Assembly: GCA_024232855.1 (NCBI GenBank)
Contig: JAAEPH010000438.1
Location: forward strand, 1 to 52,071
Origin: Gammaproteobacteria bacterium
GTDB taxonomy: Bacteria; Pseudomonadota; Gammaproteobacteria; GCA-001735895
Length of the DNA stretch: 52,071 nucleotides
Direction of reading: 5' to 3'
The translations under genes and the position numbers were made by a program. Position 1 is the stretch's first letter; every line of letters starts with the position of its first letter. Below the pieces are notes generated by a model. That model searched no databases. It saw only the letters and a list, made by a program, of their open reading frames with translations, and was not told the origin of the DNA. Positions 33,466-43,921 of this stretch are shown one piece after another.

Positions 33466-36006
33466 CTAAGCCTTGACGACCTTTACCGCGCACTTCTTGA
33501 AGTCGGTTTCTTTAGACAGGGGATCGGTCGCATCCAGCGTCACCTTGTTGATCAGGCGGCTGGCATCGAACCAGGGTACGAAAACCAGCCCGCGCGGGAC
33601 CCTGTTACGGCCACGGGTTTCGATGCGCGCGCTGATTTCACCGCGCCGGCTGATCAGCTGCGCCGACATGCCGCGCCGCAAGCCGCGCGCCTTGGCATCC
33701 TCGGGGTGCATGTAAATGACCGCGTCGGGAAACGCCCGGTAGAGTTCGGGCACGCGTCGGGTCATGGAGCCGGAATGCCAGTGCTCGAGCACCCGTCCGG
33801 TACTCAACCAGAGGTCGTACTCGGCATCGGGACTTTCCGCGGGCGGCTCGTAGGGCGCGGTGATAATGTTGGCGCGGCCGTCAGGCTTGCCGTAGAAGCG
33901 GACCTTTTCGCCGGCTTTTACAAAGGGATCGTATCCCTCGCGGTAGCGCCACAGGGTTTCCTTGCCATCGATCACCGGCCAGCGTAACCCACGGTTTTTA
34001 TGATAGCGATCGAATTCGTCCAGTTCGTGGCCTTTCTTCGGCCCCTCGAACTGAAAGCGACGATATTCCTCGAACAGTCCCTTTTGCAGGTAGAAACCAA
34101 AATCTTCCATTTCGTGGTTGCCGTACTGGTTGTCGCGGTCGTCGGTCACCGTCTCCTTGGCGTAGCGGTCGACCTGGCCGTTGGCGAACAGTACCTGGTA
34201 CAGGGTTTTACCGCGCAGTTCCGGTTTGCCGGCGATGATTTCTTCCGGCCAGACGTCTTCGACCTTGAAGCGCTTGGAAAACTCGACGACCTGCCACAGG
34301 TCCGATTTGGATTCGCCCGGTGCCGCGACCTGCTCACGCCAGAACTGGGTGCGTCGCTCGGCGTTGCCGTAGGCGCCTTCCTTTTCGGTCCACATCGCGG
34401 TCGGCAGTATCAGGTCGGCGGCCATCGCGGTAACCGTCGGGTAAGGATCGGAGACGACGATAAAATTATCGGGGTTGCGGTAGCCGGGCAGGGTCTCCTC
34501 GTTGAGGTTGGGCGCCGCCTGCATGTTGTTGTTGCACTGTACCCAGTAAGCGTTGAGCTTGCCGTCCTTGAGCATGCGATTCTGCAATACCGCGTGATAG
34601 CCTTTCTTGCCGGGCAGGGTGCCGGCGGGCAGGTTCCAGATTTTCTCGGCGAGGTCGCGATGCGGCTTCTTGAAGACGACGTAATCGGCCGGCAGGCGGT
34701 GCGCAAAGGTACCGACTTCGCGCGCCGTTCCACAGGCCGAGGGCTGCCCGGTCAGTGAGAACGGGCTGTTGCCGGGTTCGGAAATCTTGCCCATCAGCAA
34801 GTGTACGTTGTACATCAGGCCATTCACCCAGACGCCGCGGGTATGCTGGTTGAAACCCATGGTCCAGAGCGAGGTGATCTTGCGATCGGGGTCGGCGTAG
34901 AGTTTTGCCAGTTTGAGCAGCTTCTCCTCGGGCACGCCGGAAAGTTCGGCCGCGTATTCCAGGGTGTAGGATTCCACCGATTTGGCGTACTCCTCGAAGC
35001 TGATCTTGGAGAGCTTGCCCTTGTTGGCGTTCTTGGCTTTCTGCTGCAGCGAATGCCCGGGACGCAGGCCGTAACCGATATCGGTCGGCGTTTTCGTGAA
35101 ATTGACGTGCGCATCGACGAAATTCTGGTCGTAAGCCTTGTTCTGAATGATGTAATTGGCGATGTAGTTCAGGATCGCCAGGTCGGTTTGCGGGGTGAAC
35201 ACCATGTTGTTGTCACCGAGGTCGAAGCAGCGATGCTCGAAGGTCGACAATACGTGTACCTCGCAGCCGGGCCTGGTGAGGCGGGTATCGGTCAGGCGCG
35301 ACCACAATATGGGATGCATCTCGGCCATGTTGGAACCCCACAACACGAAGGCATCTGCATGTTCGAGGTCGTCGTAACAACCCATCGGTTCATCCGAACC
35401 GAAACCGCGAATGAAGGCTCCGACCGCGGAGGCCATGCAGTGGCGGGCGTTGGGGTCGATATTGTTGGAGCGGAATCCCGCCTTGTAGAGCTTGGAGGCC
35501 GCGTAGCCTTCCCACACCGTCCACTGGCCTGATCCGAACATGCCGACGGTGGATACGATTTCCATGGGATCTTTGCCCTTGTTCGCTTCCATGTCGTGCT
35601 TGAGCGCCTTCTTGAACTTTTCCTCCATGACGTCGAAGGCCTTGTCCCAACTGACCGGGGTGAAATCGCCTTCCTTGTCGTATTCCCCGTTGCTCATGCG
35701 CAGCAACGGCTGCGTCAGGCGGTCCTTGCCGTACATGATCTTGGAGAGGAAATAACCCTTGATGCAATTGAGACCGCGATTGACCGGTGCATCGGGGTCA
35801 CCCTGGGTGGCAACGATACGGCCGTTCCTGGTGCCGACCAGTACGCTGCAACCGGTGCCGCAGAAGCGACAGGGCGCCTTGTCCCAGCGAATGTCGTCGC
35901 TGCTTGACGCCATTGCGGTGTTGATGCCGGGAAGGGTGATGCCGGCTGCCGTCGCGGTGGCTGCGATCGCGTTGGTTTTTATGAACTCTCTTCTGCTCAG
36001 TTTCAT
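33466..36006 (-). CDS. napA: Periplasmic nitrate reductase catalytic subunit
   Basis: An 846-residue molybdenum enzyme reducing nitrate to nitrite in the periplasm. The Tat signal is [20 protein letters not shown]. The 4Fe-4S cluster ligands are C46, C49, C53 ([12 protein letters not shown]) and C81 (GLNCIKGYF). The molybdenum-ligating cysteine is in [14 protein letters not shown] chose the ATG at 36006 because it has an excellent AAAGGAGG site and a correct Tat motif; a longer frame to 36078 adds residues unlike the family. Length matches NapA. It is third in the operon after napF and napD. Confidence 0.97.
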   Translation of the reverse strand: MKLSRREFIKTNAIAATATAAGITLPGINTAMASSSDDIRWDKAPCRFCGTGCSVLVGTRNGRIVATQGDPDAPVNRGLNCIKGYFLSKIMYGKDRLTQPLLRMSNGEYDKEGDFTPVSWDKAFDVMEEKFKKALKHDMEANKGKDPMEIVSTVGMFGSGQWTVWEGYAASKLYKAGFRSNNIDPNARHCMASAVGAFIRGFGSDEPMGCYDDLEHADAFVLWGSNMAEMHPILWSRLTDTRLTRPGCEVHVLSTFEHRCFDLGDNNMVFTPQTDLAILNYIANYIIQNKAYDQNFVDAHVNFTKTPTDIGYGLRPGHSLQQKAKNANKGKLSKISFEEYAKSVESYTLEYAAELSGVPEEKLLKLAKLYADPDRKITSLWTMGFNQHTRGVWVNGLMYNVHLLMGKISEPGNSPFSLTGQPSACGTAREVGTFAHRLPADYVVFKKPHRDLAEKIWNLPAGTLPGKKGYHAVLQNRMLKDGKLNAYWVQCNNNMQAAPNLNEETLPGYRNPDNFIVVSDPYPTVTAMAADLILPTAMWTEKEGAYGNAERRTQFWREQVAAPGESKSDLWQVVEFSKRFKVEDVWPEEIIAGKPELRGKTLYQVLFANGQVDRYAKETVTDDRDNQYGNHEMEDFGFYLQKGLFEEYRRFQFEGPKKGHELDEFDRYHKNRGLRWPVIDGKETLWRYREGYDPFVKAGEKVRFYGKPDGRANIITAPYEPPAESPDAEYDLWLSTGRVLEHWHSGSMTRRVPELYRAFPDAVIYMHPEDAKARGLRRGMSAQLISRRGEISARIETRGRNRVPRGLVFVPWFDASRLINKVTLDATDPLSKETDFKKCAVKVVKA

Positions 36007-36084
36007 TTCAGTCCTCCTTTGGACCTTTTCTGGACCCTGGTATGTAGCCGCGGTATGTCCCGCGAGCCGCCAGGTCATTAATCT

Positions 36085-36321
36085 TCAAATTGAATCTTCA
36101 AATTGGTGATAAACCATCGATGCATTGAGTACGCCCGGCATATCCTGTAACTCCAGCATGGCATCGGCAATGCTGTTGTCATCGGCTTTTTCGATGGTGA
36201 CGACAATCTTGCCCTCGGCGGTGTTGGCGTGAACCTCGAATCCTTCCATCGATTCCAGCTTGCGCGCGACGGTTGCGGCCTTTTCCGGATAAGCGTGCAC
36301 CAGTACTCCGCTGATATTCAC
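36085..36321 (-). CDS. napD: NapA Tat-signal-binding chaperone NapD
   Basis: A 78-residue cytoplasmic protein from a GTG at 36321 (VNISGVLVHAYPEKA). NISGVLVHA, GFEVHANTAEGKIVVTIE and MPGVLNASMVYHQFED are the ferredoxin-like NapD fold, which holds the NapA signal peptide until cofactor insertion. The GTG overlaps the napF stop as GTGA, supporting this start; a longer upstream frame is antisense-like within napF. It is separated from napA by 78 bp carrying the napA ribosome site. Confidence 0.92.
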   Translation of the reverse strand: MNISGVLVHAYPEKAATVARKLESMEGFEVHANTAEGKIVVTIEKADDNSIADAMLELQDMPGVLNASMVYHQFEDSI

Positions 36322-36824
36322 GCCGCCACCTCCACGGGGATTCGTATTTCGATGGCGTCGACCGGGCAGGGCGCATAACAGGCGCCACAGCCGTTGCAAA
36401 GCTGTGCGTCGAGCAGCGGAATGGCGATCGCGCCGACTCGATACTGCATTTCGATGGCGCGCCGTTCACAGGGGTCGAAGCAAGCGCGACATTCGATCGA
36501 TTTATGCGCCAGGCAGCGTTCGCTATCGATGCTGGCGCTGATCGACCAGGCCGGGCTCTTCGTGTCCCGCCGCAGGGCGCCGGTCTGGCAGGCATCGACA
36601 CATTCGGCGCAAAACAGGCACTCGCCGCGCTTGAAGTCGATGAGTGGATAGTTACCTCGGCCGCTTTGAATGATTCGCGTCGGGCAATGTTTTTTGCAGT
36701 CACCACATTGGTTGCAGAGTTCAAGAAAGCGCTCGTCGGCTACCGACCAGGGTGGTCGAAGCGGGCGATTCTTGCCGCTAAATCTGCCTTGCAGAAATTC
36801 GGATCTACTGATGGTCCGGGTCAT
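36318..36824 (-). CDS. napF: Ferredoxin-type protein NapF
   Basis: A 168-residue cytoplasmic iron-sulfur protein starting MTRTISRSEFLQGRFSGKN. Its clusters are CNQCGDCKKHCPTRII, CLFCAECVDACQTGAL, CRACFDPCERRAI and CNGCGACYAPCPVDAI; the third set has the altered CRACFDPC spacing usual for NapF. NapF is thought to help NapA cofactor assembly. It leads the operon and overlaps napD by GTGA. A likely FNR/DNR-type promoter lies 20-70 bp upstream. Confidence 0.93.
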   Translation of the reverse strand: MTRTISRSEFLQGRFSGKNRPLRPPWSVADERFLELCNQCGDCKKHCPTRIIQSGRGNYPLIDFKRGECLFCAECVDACQTGALRRDTKSPAWSISASIDSERCLAHKSIECRACFDPCERRAIEMQYRVGAIAIPLLDAQLCNGCGACYAPCPVDAIEIRIPVEVAA

Positions 36825-36842
36825 TTGCCTGCCTTATTTTTA

Positions 36843-36891
36843 CACGGCAATAATATCCGAATAAAAGCGGGCAGATGTTGACCTACGTCAA
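36843..36891 (-). promoter_or_regulatory. Candidate FNR/DNR-type promoter of the nap operon
   Basis: A perfect dyad TTGAC-CTAC-GTCAA lies at 36878-36891, close to the FNR/CRP-family anaerobic box TTGAT-N4-ATCAA. On the minus strand TATTAT (36855-36850) matches five of six -10 positions. If transcription begins near 36843, the box is centred at about -41.5, the classic position for direct activation. The start would be about 19 bases before the napF ATG. Spacing and symmetry are read from sequence; the activator is inferred. Confidence 0.55.
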
Positions 36892-36924
36892 AGAATCAGG
36901 CGCCTCGGCTGCATTGGCGGTGGG

Positions 36925-37763
36925 TTAGAGCAGGCTTTCCCAGTAGGCGCCGAACTGTACCGCGATACGCCCGCTGCGCGACCCTCGCTGGGTCGCGAAA
37001 CGCACCGCCTCGAGATGGGCATCTTCGCTCAAATCCAGCCCGCGCGCCTGCAGCGTCTGCTCGACCACCGCCAGATACTGATCCTGCGTGAACGGATGAA
37101 ACGATAACCACAGGCCAAAACGGTCCGACAGCGATATCTTCTCCTCAATGCTGTCGCTGGGGTGCAATTGTCCGTCGACCATGGTGCTATCGAGGTTATC
37201 CTGCATCGATTCGGGCATCAGGTGACGGCGATTGGAAGTCGCATAAATTATGATATTGTCGGGCTGCGGTTGCAGCGACCCCTCGAGGCAGGCCTTGAGC
37301 GCCTTGTAGGAATCGTCGTTGGCCTCGAAGGAGAGATCGTCGAGGTACACGATGAACTTGCGCCCATCGCTGGCGAGCGCGCGGATGATCTCGAATAATT
37401 CCCCGGTGGCCGATTTCGGTATTTCGACGATGCACAGACCACGGTCAGGGTACTCGGTCAATTGCGCCTTGATCAGCGATGATTTGCCGGTACCACGCGC
37501 ACCCCACAGCAGCGCATTGTTTGCCGTCTTGCCGTCCAGAAACTGGGTGGTGTTGCGAAACAACAGGTTTTGCTGGCGTTCCAGGTGCAGTAGTTCGTTC
37601 TTGTCGACCTGGTCAAACCGCGGTATGCCGACGAGACTGCCCGCTACCCAGCGATAGGCGCTGAAGCCCGGCTCGGTTTGCTCTTTGGTATTTGCCGGAA
37701 CTATTTTTTCGACGCGGTCGAGCAGTAAATCCAGGCGCTTGAAAAGCTTGTCAAAATCGGACA

Positions 37764-37764
<1 letters not shown>
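36925..37764 (-). CDS. DUF815-family AAA+ ATPase
   Basis: A 279-residue cytoplasmic ATPase. Walker A is GARGTGKS (88-95), Walker B is KFIVYLDDLSFE, and IIIYATSNRRHLMPE is sensor-1-like. This pattern, with the lead-in VDKNELLHLERQQNLLFRNT, matches DUF815. The substrate is unknown. Its ATG overlaps the ettA stop as TGATG, so the pair is co-transcribed. It is convergent with nothing and is followed by the nap promoter region, which reads in the same direction. Confidence 0.88.
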
Positions 37765-39437
<1,673 letters not shown>

Positions 39438-39666
39438 GCAATCCTTCCGCTTCGGAAAATGGCGTATTCTAGCAGCGCTTGTGGAACGAATGACAGCTTC
39501 GTTTGGTATCGAATCCACCGATCTATTAACATTGCGCCATGCGCTGTTATGGCACGGTGAAACAAGGCTGAATAAATTGCTTATAAATACAGCAACTTCG
39601 GCTATTATGTTGACAACAACAACCATCACTTCACCGACACGCGACCCAGCCTACAGGTAAACCATC

Positions 39667-42492
39667 ATGAGCATGAAGAAAATGCAGCAACAAAGTTACC
39701 TCCATGGAAGTAACGCTGCATTCATTGAGGAACTCTATTCCAGGTATCTGCAAGACGAAATGAGCGTCGACGAAAACTGGCGCAGCTGGTTCGCGGAACT
39801 GCGCAACGGGGAAGTGGCGGCGGACCAGGATCACGTCCAGATACAGGCGCAAATGAAAGCCGCGGTGATGAACAAACGTCGCGCAAACGGTACCGGCGAC
39901 AGCGTTTCCAACGAACACGAAGCGAAACAGGTCAAGGTGCTGCAATTGATCAATTCCTATCGCGTCAAGGGGCATCAGAGGGCGCGACTCGATCCGCTCG
40001 CGCTCGCCGAGGCGCCGGATATCCCGGAAATGACGTTGGCCGGCCACGAACTTGGCGACGCCGACCTGGATACGGTGTTCAAGACCGGTTCGCTGTTCGG
40101 CGTCGATGAAGTGCCGCTGCGAGAAATCGTCAGGCGCCTGCAATTAACCTACTGCGGCACCGTCGGCCTTGAGTACATGCACATCGAGGATCTCTCGCAG
40201 AAACGCTGGATCCAGGAGCAAATCGAAACTTCTTTGTCGACGCCGAACTTCAGGGAAGGGCGCCGCAATCGAATCCTCGATCGCGTTATCGCGGCCGAGA
40301 TTCTCGAGAAATTCCTGCATACGCGTTACATAGGGCAGAAGCGGTTTTCACTGGAAGGCGGCGAATCGCTGATTCCGATTCTCGATCGCGTGGTGCAGCA
40401 GGCGGGCGTCACCAGCACTCACGAAGTGGTTATCGGCATGGCGCATCGGGGTCGTCTCAACGTGCTCACCAATATCTTCGGCAAGATGCCGAGCGATCTG
40501 TTCGACGAATTCGAAGGCAATGTCAATCTCGATGAACGTTACAATCACGACGTCAAGTATCACCAGGGTTTCTCTTCCGATATCTACACCGACTCCGGTC
40601 CCATGCACCTGGCGCTGGCGTTCAATCCATCGCATCTCGAGATCGTCGACCCGGTCGTGGAAGGCTCGGTACGCGCGCGTCAACGCCGTTTTCCCGATCG
40701 CACCACGCGCGACGTGCTGCCGGTGCTGATTCACGGCGATTCGGCCTTTGCCGGCCAGGGCGTGGTCATGGAAACATTCAACATGTGCAAAACGCGGGGT
40801 TACAAGACCGGCGGCACCATCCATATCATCGTCAACAACCAGATCGGATTTACCACCAGCAATCCACGCGATATGCGTTCATCGCTATACTGCACCGAGG
40901 TCGCGCGTATCGTGCAGGCGCCGATCTTCCACGTCAACGGTGACGATCCGGAAGCCTGTGTGTTCATCGCAGAGATTGCGGTCAAGTATCGCGAGACTTT
41001 CCAGCAGGACGTCGTCATCGACATGGTCTGCTACCGTCGCTGGGGTCATAACGAGGCCGATGAACCGGCGGTCACGCAGCCGTTGATGTACGATGCCATT
41101 CGCAAGCACCCGCGCCTCGCGGACCTGCATGCCGAACGCCTGATAAAGGAAGGCTTTGCCACGCGCGAGAAGATCGATGAAATGATTGCCGACTACCGCC
41201 GCGCGCTCGAGGAAGGCGGCGCCGTCGCGCTCAACGTCATCTCCGGGCTGGAGCCGGAGACGGCGCGTGACTGGGCTGGTCTGCACGACGGCGATGTCAA
41301 TATCACTCCGGGGACCGCGGTCGCCGCCGACAGGATTCAGCAACTGGGACAATCCATCCTCACCCTGCCCGAGGGATACAAGCTCCATGCGCGGGTCGCC
41401 AAGATCATGCAAGGCCGGCAGAAGATGCTCGACGGCGAGGTAGCCGGGGACTGGGGATTTGCCGAAAATCTCGCCTATGCGACCTTGCTGGACGATGGTT
41501 ACAACATCCGTCTGTCGGGGCAGGACAGCGAACGCGGCACCTTCTTTCACCGCCACGCGGCGTTGCACGATCAGAAAACAGGCGAAATTTACAAACCGCT
41601 GAAACACGTTTCCGAACAGCAGCCGCGCTTCGAGGTGATCAACTCGTTCCTTTCCGAGGAAGCGGTGCTGGGTTTCGAATATGGCTACTCGTCGACCGAC
41701 CCGAAAACACTGGTCATCTGGGAAGCCCAGTTTGGCGACTTCGCCAACGGCGCCCAGGTCGTCATCGATCAGTTCATCAGCTCGGGCGAGATGAAATGGG
41801 GCCGGCTCAGCGGTCTCGTCATGTTGTTGCCGCACGGTTACGAAGGCCAGGGTCCCGAGCATTCCTCGGCACGTATCGAACGCTACCTGGAACTTTGCGC
41901 GCAGCACAACATGCGCGTGGCGCAGCCAACCCTGCCGTCGCAGATATTTCATCTGCTGCGCAGCCAGATGGTGTGCGGATTTCGCAAACCCCTGATCATC
42001 ATGAGCCCGAAGAGCCTGTTGCGCCACGAGCGTGCGGTATCGTCGATCGCCGACTACAGCGAAGGCGAGTTCAAAAAGGTGATCCCGGAAATCGACGACA
42101 TCGACGATGCCGCGGTCAAGCGCCTGATCCTGTGCAGCGGAAAAGTTTACTATAAGCTGTACGAATCGCGCGCCGAGCGCTATGACCACAGCACCGCAAT
42201 CGTCCGGGTCGAGCAGTTGTATCCGTTCCCGAAGCAGGATTTGAACGAGATCCACGCGCGTTACCCGGCACTCGAAAACGTGGCCTGGTGCCAGGACGAA
42301 CCCCGCAACCAGGGTATGTTCCGTGAATTCAAGAGCCGCCTGAATGAAATCTTTACGCCAATGCAGGTACAATACTCGGGTCGCCCCTCGGCGGCGTCAC
42401 CGGCGGTCGGCTACATGGCGCTACATCTTCAACAGGAATACGACATGATCAAGAGTGCGTTTGAAGCCGGGTACTCGGATAAACTCGATTAA
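39667..42492 (+). CDS. sucA: 2-oxoglutarate dehydrogenase E1 component
   Basis: A 941-residue thiamine-diphosphate enzyme that decarboxylates 2-oxoglutarate in the TCA cycle. The N-terminal E2-binding segment SYLHGSNAAFIEELYSRYLQ is present. The core has VIGMAHRGRLNVLTN, SDIYTDSGPMHLALAFNPSH, the cofactor motif NGDDPEACVFIAEIAVKY and VCYRRWGHNEADEPAVTQP. The C-terminal pyrimidine-binding half includes LPHGYEGQGPEHSSARIERY. Length and motifs are complete. It is followed by sucB after 32 bp. Upstream, TATTAT at 39603-39608 is a possible -10 box with no good -35. Confidence 0.97.
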   Translation: MSMKKMQQQSYLHGSNAAFIEELYSRYLQDEMSVDENWRSWFAELRNGEVAADQDHVQIQAQMKAAVMNKRRANGTGDSVSNEHEAKQVKVLQLINSYRVKGHQRARLDPLALAEAPDIPEMTLAGHELGDADLDTVFKTGSLFGVDEVPLREIVRRLQLTYCGTVGLEYMHIEDLSQKRWIQEQIETSLSTPNFREGRRNRILDRVIAAEILEKFLHTRYIGQKRFSLEGGESLIPILDRVVQQAGVTSTHEVVIGMAHRGRLNVLTNIFGKMPSDLFDEFEGNVNLDERYNHDVKYHQGFSSDIYTDSGPMHLALAFNPSHLEIVDPVVEGSVRARQRRFPDRTTRDVLPVLIHGDSAFAGQGVVMETFNMCKTRGYKTGGTIHIIVNNQIGFTTSNPRDMRSSLYCTEVARIVQAPIFHVNGDDPEACVFIAEIAVKYRETFQQDVVIDMVCYRRWGHNEADEPAVTQPLMYDAIRKHPRLADLHAERLIKEGFATREKIDEMIADYRRALEEGGAVALNVISGLEPETARDWAGLHDGDVNITPGTAVAADRIQQLGQSILTLPEGYKLHARVAKIMQGRQKMLDGEVAGDWGFAENLAYATLLDDGYNIRLSGQDSERGTFFHRHAALHDQKTGEIYKPLKHVSEQQPRFEVINSFLSEEAVLGFEYGYSSTDPKTLVIWEAQFGDFANGAQVVIDQFISSGEMKWGRLSGLVMLLPHGYEGQGPEHSSARIERYLELCAQHNMRVAQPTLPSQIFHLLRSQMVCGFRKPLIIMSPKSLLRHERAVSSIADYSEGEFKKVIPEIDDIDDAAVKRLILCSGKVYYKLYESRAERYDHSTAIVRVEQLYPFPKQDLNEIHARYPALENVAWCQDEPRNQGMFREFKSRLNEIFTPMQVQYSGRPSAASPAVGYMALHLQQEYDMIKSAFEAGYSDKLD

Positions 42493-42524
42493 CTTAATAA
42501 AAACCGGAACCACTGGAGCAGACA

Positions 42525-43718
42525 ATGCAGGTTGAAATCAAGGTACCCCAATTACCAGAATCCGTCAGCGAGGGAACCCTGGGAGACTGGTACAAACAGG
42601 TGGGGGACAGCGTCGCGGTCGATGAAAACATCGTCGACCTCGAAACCGACAAGGTTGTGCTTGAGATTGTCGCCAGCAAGGCCGGCGTCATCGAGTCGAT
42701 TGGTTACGCCTCGGGCGATACGGTAAACGCTGGCGATGTCCTTGGCGTGATCAATACCGAGGCGGCGGCCGCGGCGGCCGAATCGGCGGCTCCCGCCGAA
42801 GATGGCGCAGTCGCCGGCAGGGCCGGCCCCGCGGTGCGTAAATTACTCAATGAAAACAGTCTCAGTGCCGACGATGTCGCAGGTACCGGCAAGAAGGGAG
42901 CAATTTTGAAAGCGGATGTGGAACGCCATCTGCAGCAGCAAGCCGCGCCCGCCGCTGAGCCTGCAGCGGTTGTCGCGCCGACGCCGACGCCGAGCGCCGC
43001 GCCGATCCCACAGGCCGGTCGCAACGATCGCAGGGTGCCGATGAGCCGCTTGCGCTCGAGGATCGCCGAGCGCCTCAAACAGGCGCAGAACACGGCGGCG
43101 TTGCTGACTACCTTCAACGAAGTCAACCTCAAGCCGATGATGGATTCGCGCGCGGCTTACCGCGATGCTTTCGAAAAAGCGCACGGCGTCAAGCTTGGCA
43201 TGATGTCCTTTTTCACCAGCGCTGCGGTAGAAGCGTTGAAGCGTTTTCCCGCCGTCAACGCATCCATCGATGGCGATGATATCGTTTACCACGATTACTT
43301 CGATATCGGCATTGCGGTCAGCTCCGAGCGTGGCCTGGTGGTGCCGATCCTGCGCGACGCGGACCAGATGAGTTATGCCGAAATCGAACAGTCAATCAGG
43401 AATATGGGGTTGCGCGCACGTGACGGAAAACTGGGCATCGATGAATTGACCGGGGGCACTTTCAGTATCACCAATGGCGGGATATTTGGCTCCATGCTGT
43501 CGACGCCGATTCTGAATCCGCCGCAATCGGCCATTCTGGGCATGCATTCGATACAGCAACGTGCGGTTGTTATCGACGGCGAAATCGTGGTGCGCCCGAT
43601 GATGTACCTGGCGCTCACCTACGATCACCGCATTATCGATGGCAAGGATGCGGTGCAGTTCCTGGTGACGATCAAGAATGTACTGGAAGATCCGGCGCGC
43701 TTACTGCTCGGCGTCTAG
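42525..43718 (+). CDS. sucB: Dihydrolipoyl succinyltransferase, E2 of 2-oxoglutarate dehydrogenase
   Basis: A 397-residue protein. The lipoyl domain covers residues 1-77 with the lipoylated K43 in [10 protein letters not shown]. An Ala/Pro linker follows, then the peripheral-subunit-binding domain ([19 protein letters not shown], near 105-140), a second Pro/Ala linker and the acyltransferase core ending with [10 protein letters not shown] (catalytic H368 and D372). GGAG lies six bases before the ATG. The complex needs a dihydrolipoamide dehydrogenase (E3), which is not the next gene; after sucB comes a large repeat and a convergent gene. Confidence 0.96.
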   Translation: MQVEIKVPQLPESVSEGTLGDWYKQVGDSVAVDENIVDLETDKVVLEIVASKAGVIESIGYASGDTVNAGDVLGVINTEAAAAAAESAAPAEDGAVAGRAGPAVRKLLNENSLSADDVAGTGKKGAILKADVERHLQQQAAPAAEPAAVVAPTPTPSAAPIPQAGRNDRRVPMSRLRSRIAERLKQAQNTAALLTTFNEVNLKPMMDSRAAYRDAFEKAHGVKLGMMSFFTSAAVEALKRFPAVNASIDGDDIVYHDYFDIGIAVSSERGLVVPILRDADQMSYAEIEQSIRNMGLRARDGKLGIDELTGGTFSITNGGIFGSMLSTPILNPPQSAILGMHSIQQRAVVIDGEIVVRPMMYLALTYDHRIIDGKDAVQFLVTIKNVLEDPARLLLGV

Positions 43719-43750
43719 CAGCTCCAGGCACCTCTCAGCACACCAATAAA

Positions 43751-43895
43751 GTTCTCGCGGAGGCGCAGGGGGGCGCGGAGTTGCGCGGAGTTGCGCGGAG
43801 GATTGGTAAGGCGGTGCTATTAGGGCAAGTCTCACCAATAGCACCGCCACAAAAACCCTCTGCGCATCTCTGCGCCCCTGCGCCTCCGCGAGAAC
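43751..43895. repeat. Nested palindrome R11 between convergent sucB and DUF1631 genes
   Basis: Perfect 21-bp arms (43751-43771 and 43875-43895; core GTTCTCGCGGAGGCGCAGG) enclose a second perfect 12-bp pair, GGCGGTGCTATT (43810-43821) and AATAGCACCGCC (43837-43848). TTGCGCGGAG is repeated in tandem at 43781-43800. A weaker outer pairing (CAGGCACCTC near 43729 and GAGGTGCCTG near 43906) may extend the element. The GAGGCGC arms relate it to R4 and the left half of R2. Position suggests a two-way terminator; that is inference. Confidence 0.75.
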
Positions 43896-43921
43896 CTTAC
43901 TCGCGAGGTGCCTGAGGCTGG

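Noticed and set aside
36007-36078. N-terminal extension of NapA
   Set aside because: It places residues before the Tat motif and ignores the strong AAAGGAGG site in front of the ATG at 36006.
39438-39629. N-terminal extension of EttA
   Set aside because: EttA homologues start at MAQYIYTM; the extension is AT-rich intergenic sequence shared with the sucA promoter region.
40885-42372. 495-residue minus-strand open frame
   Set aside because: It is antisense to sucA and the result of high third-position GC; no domain, ribosome site or operon context.
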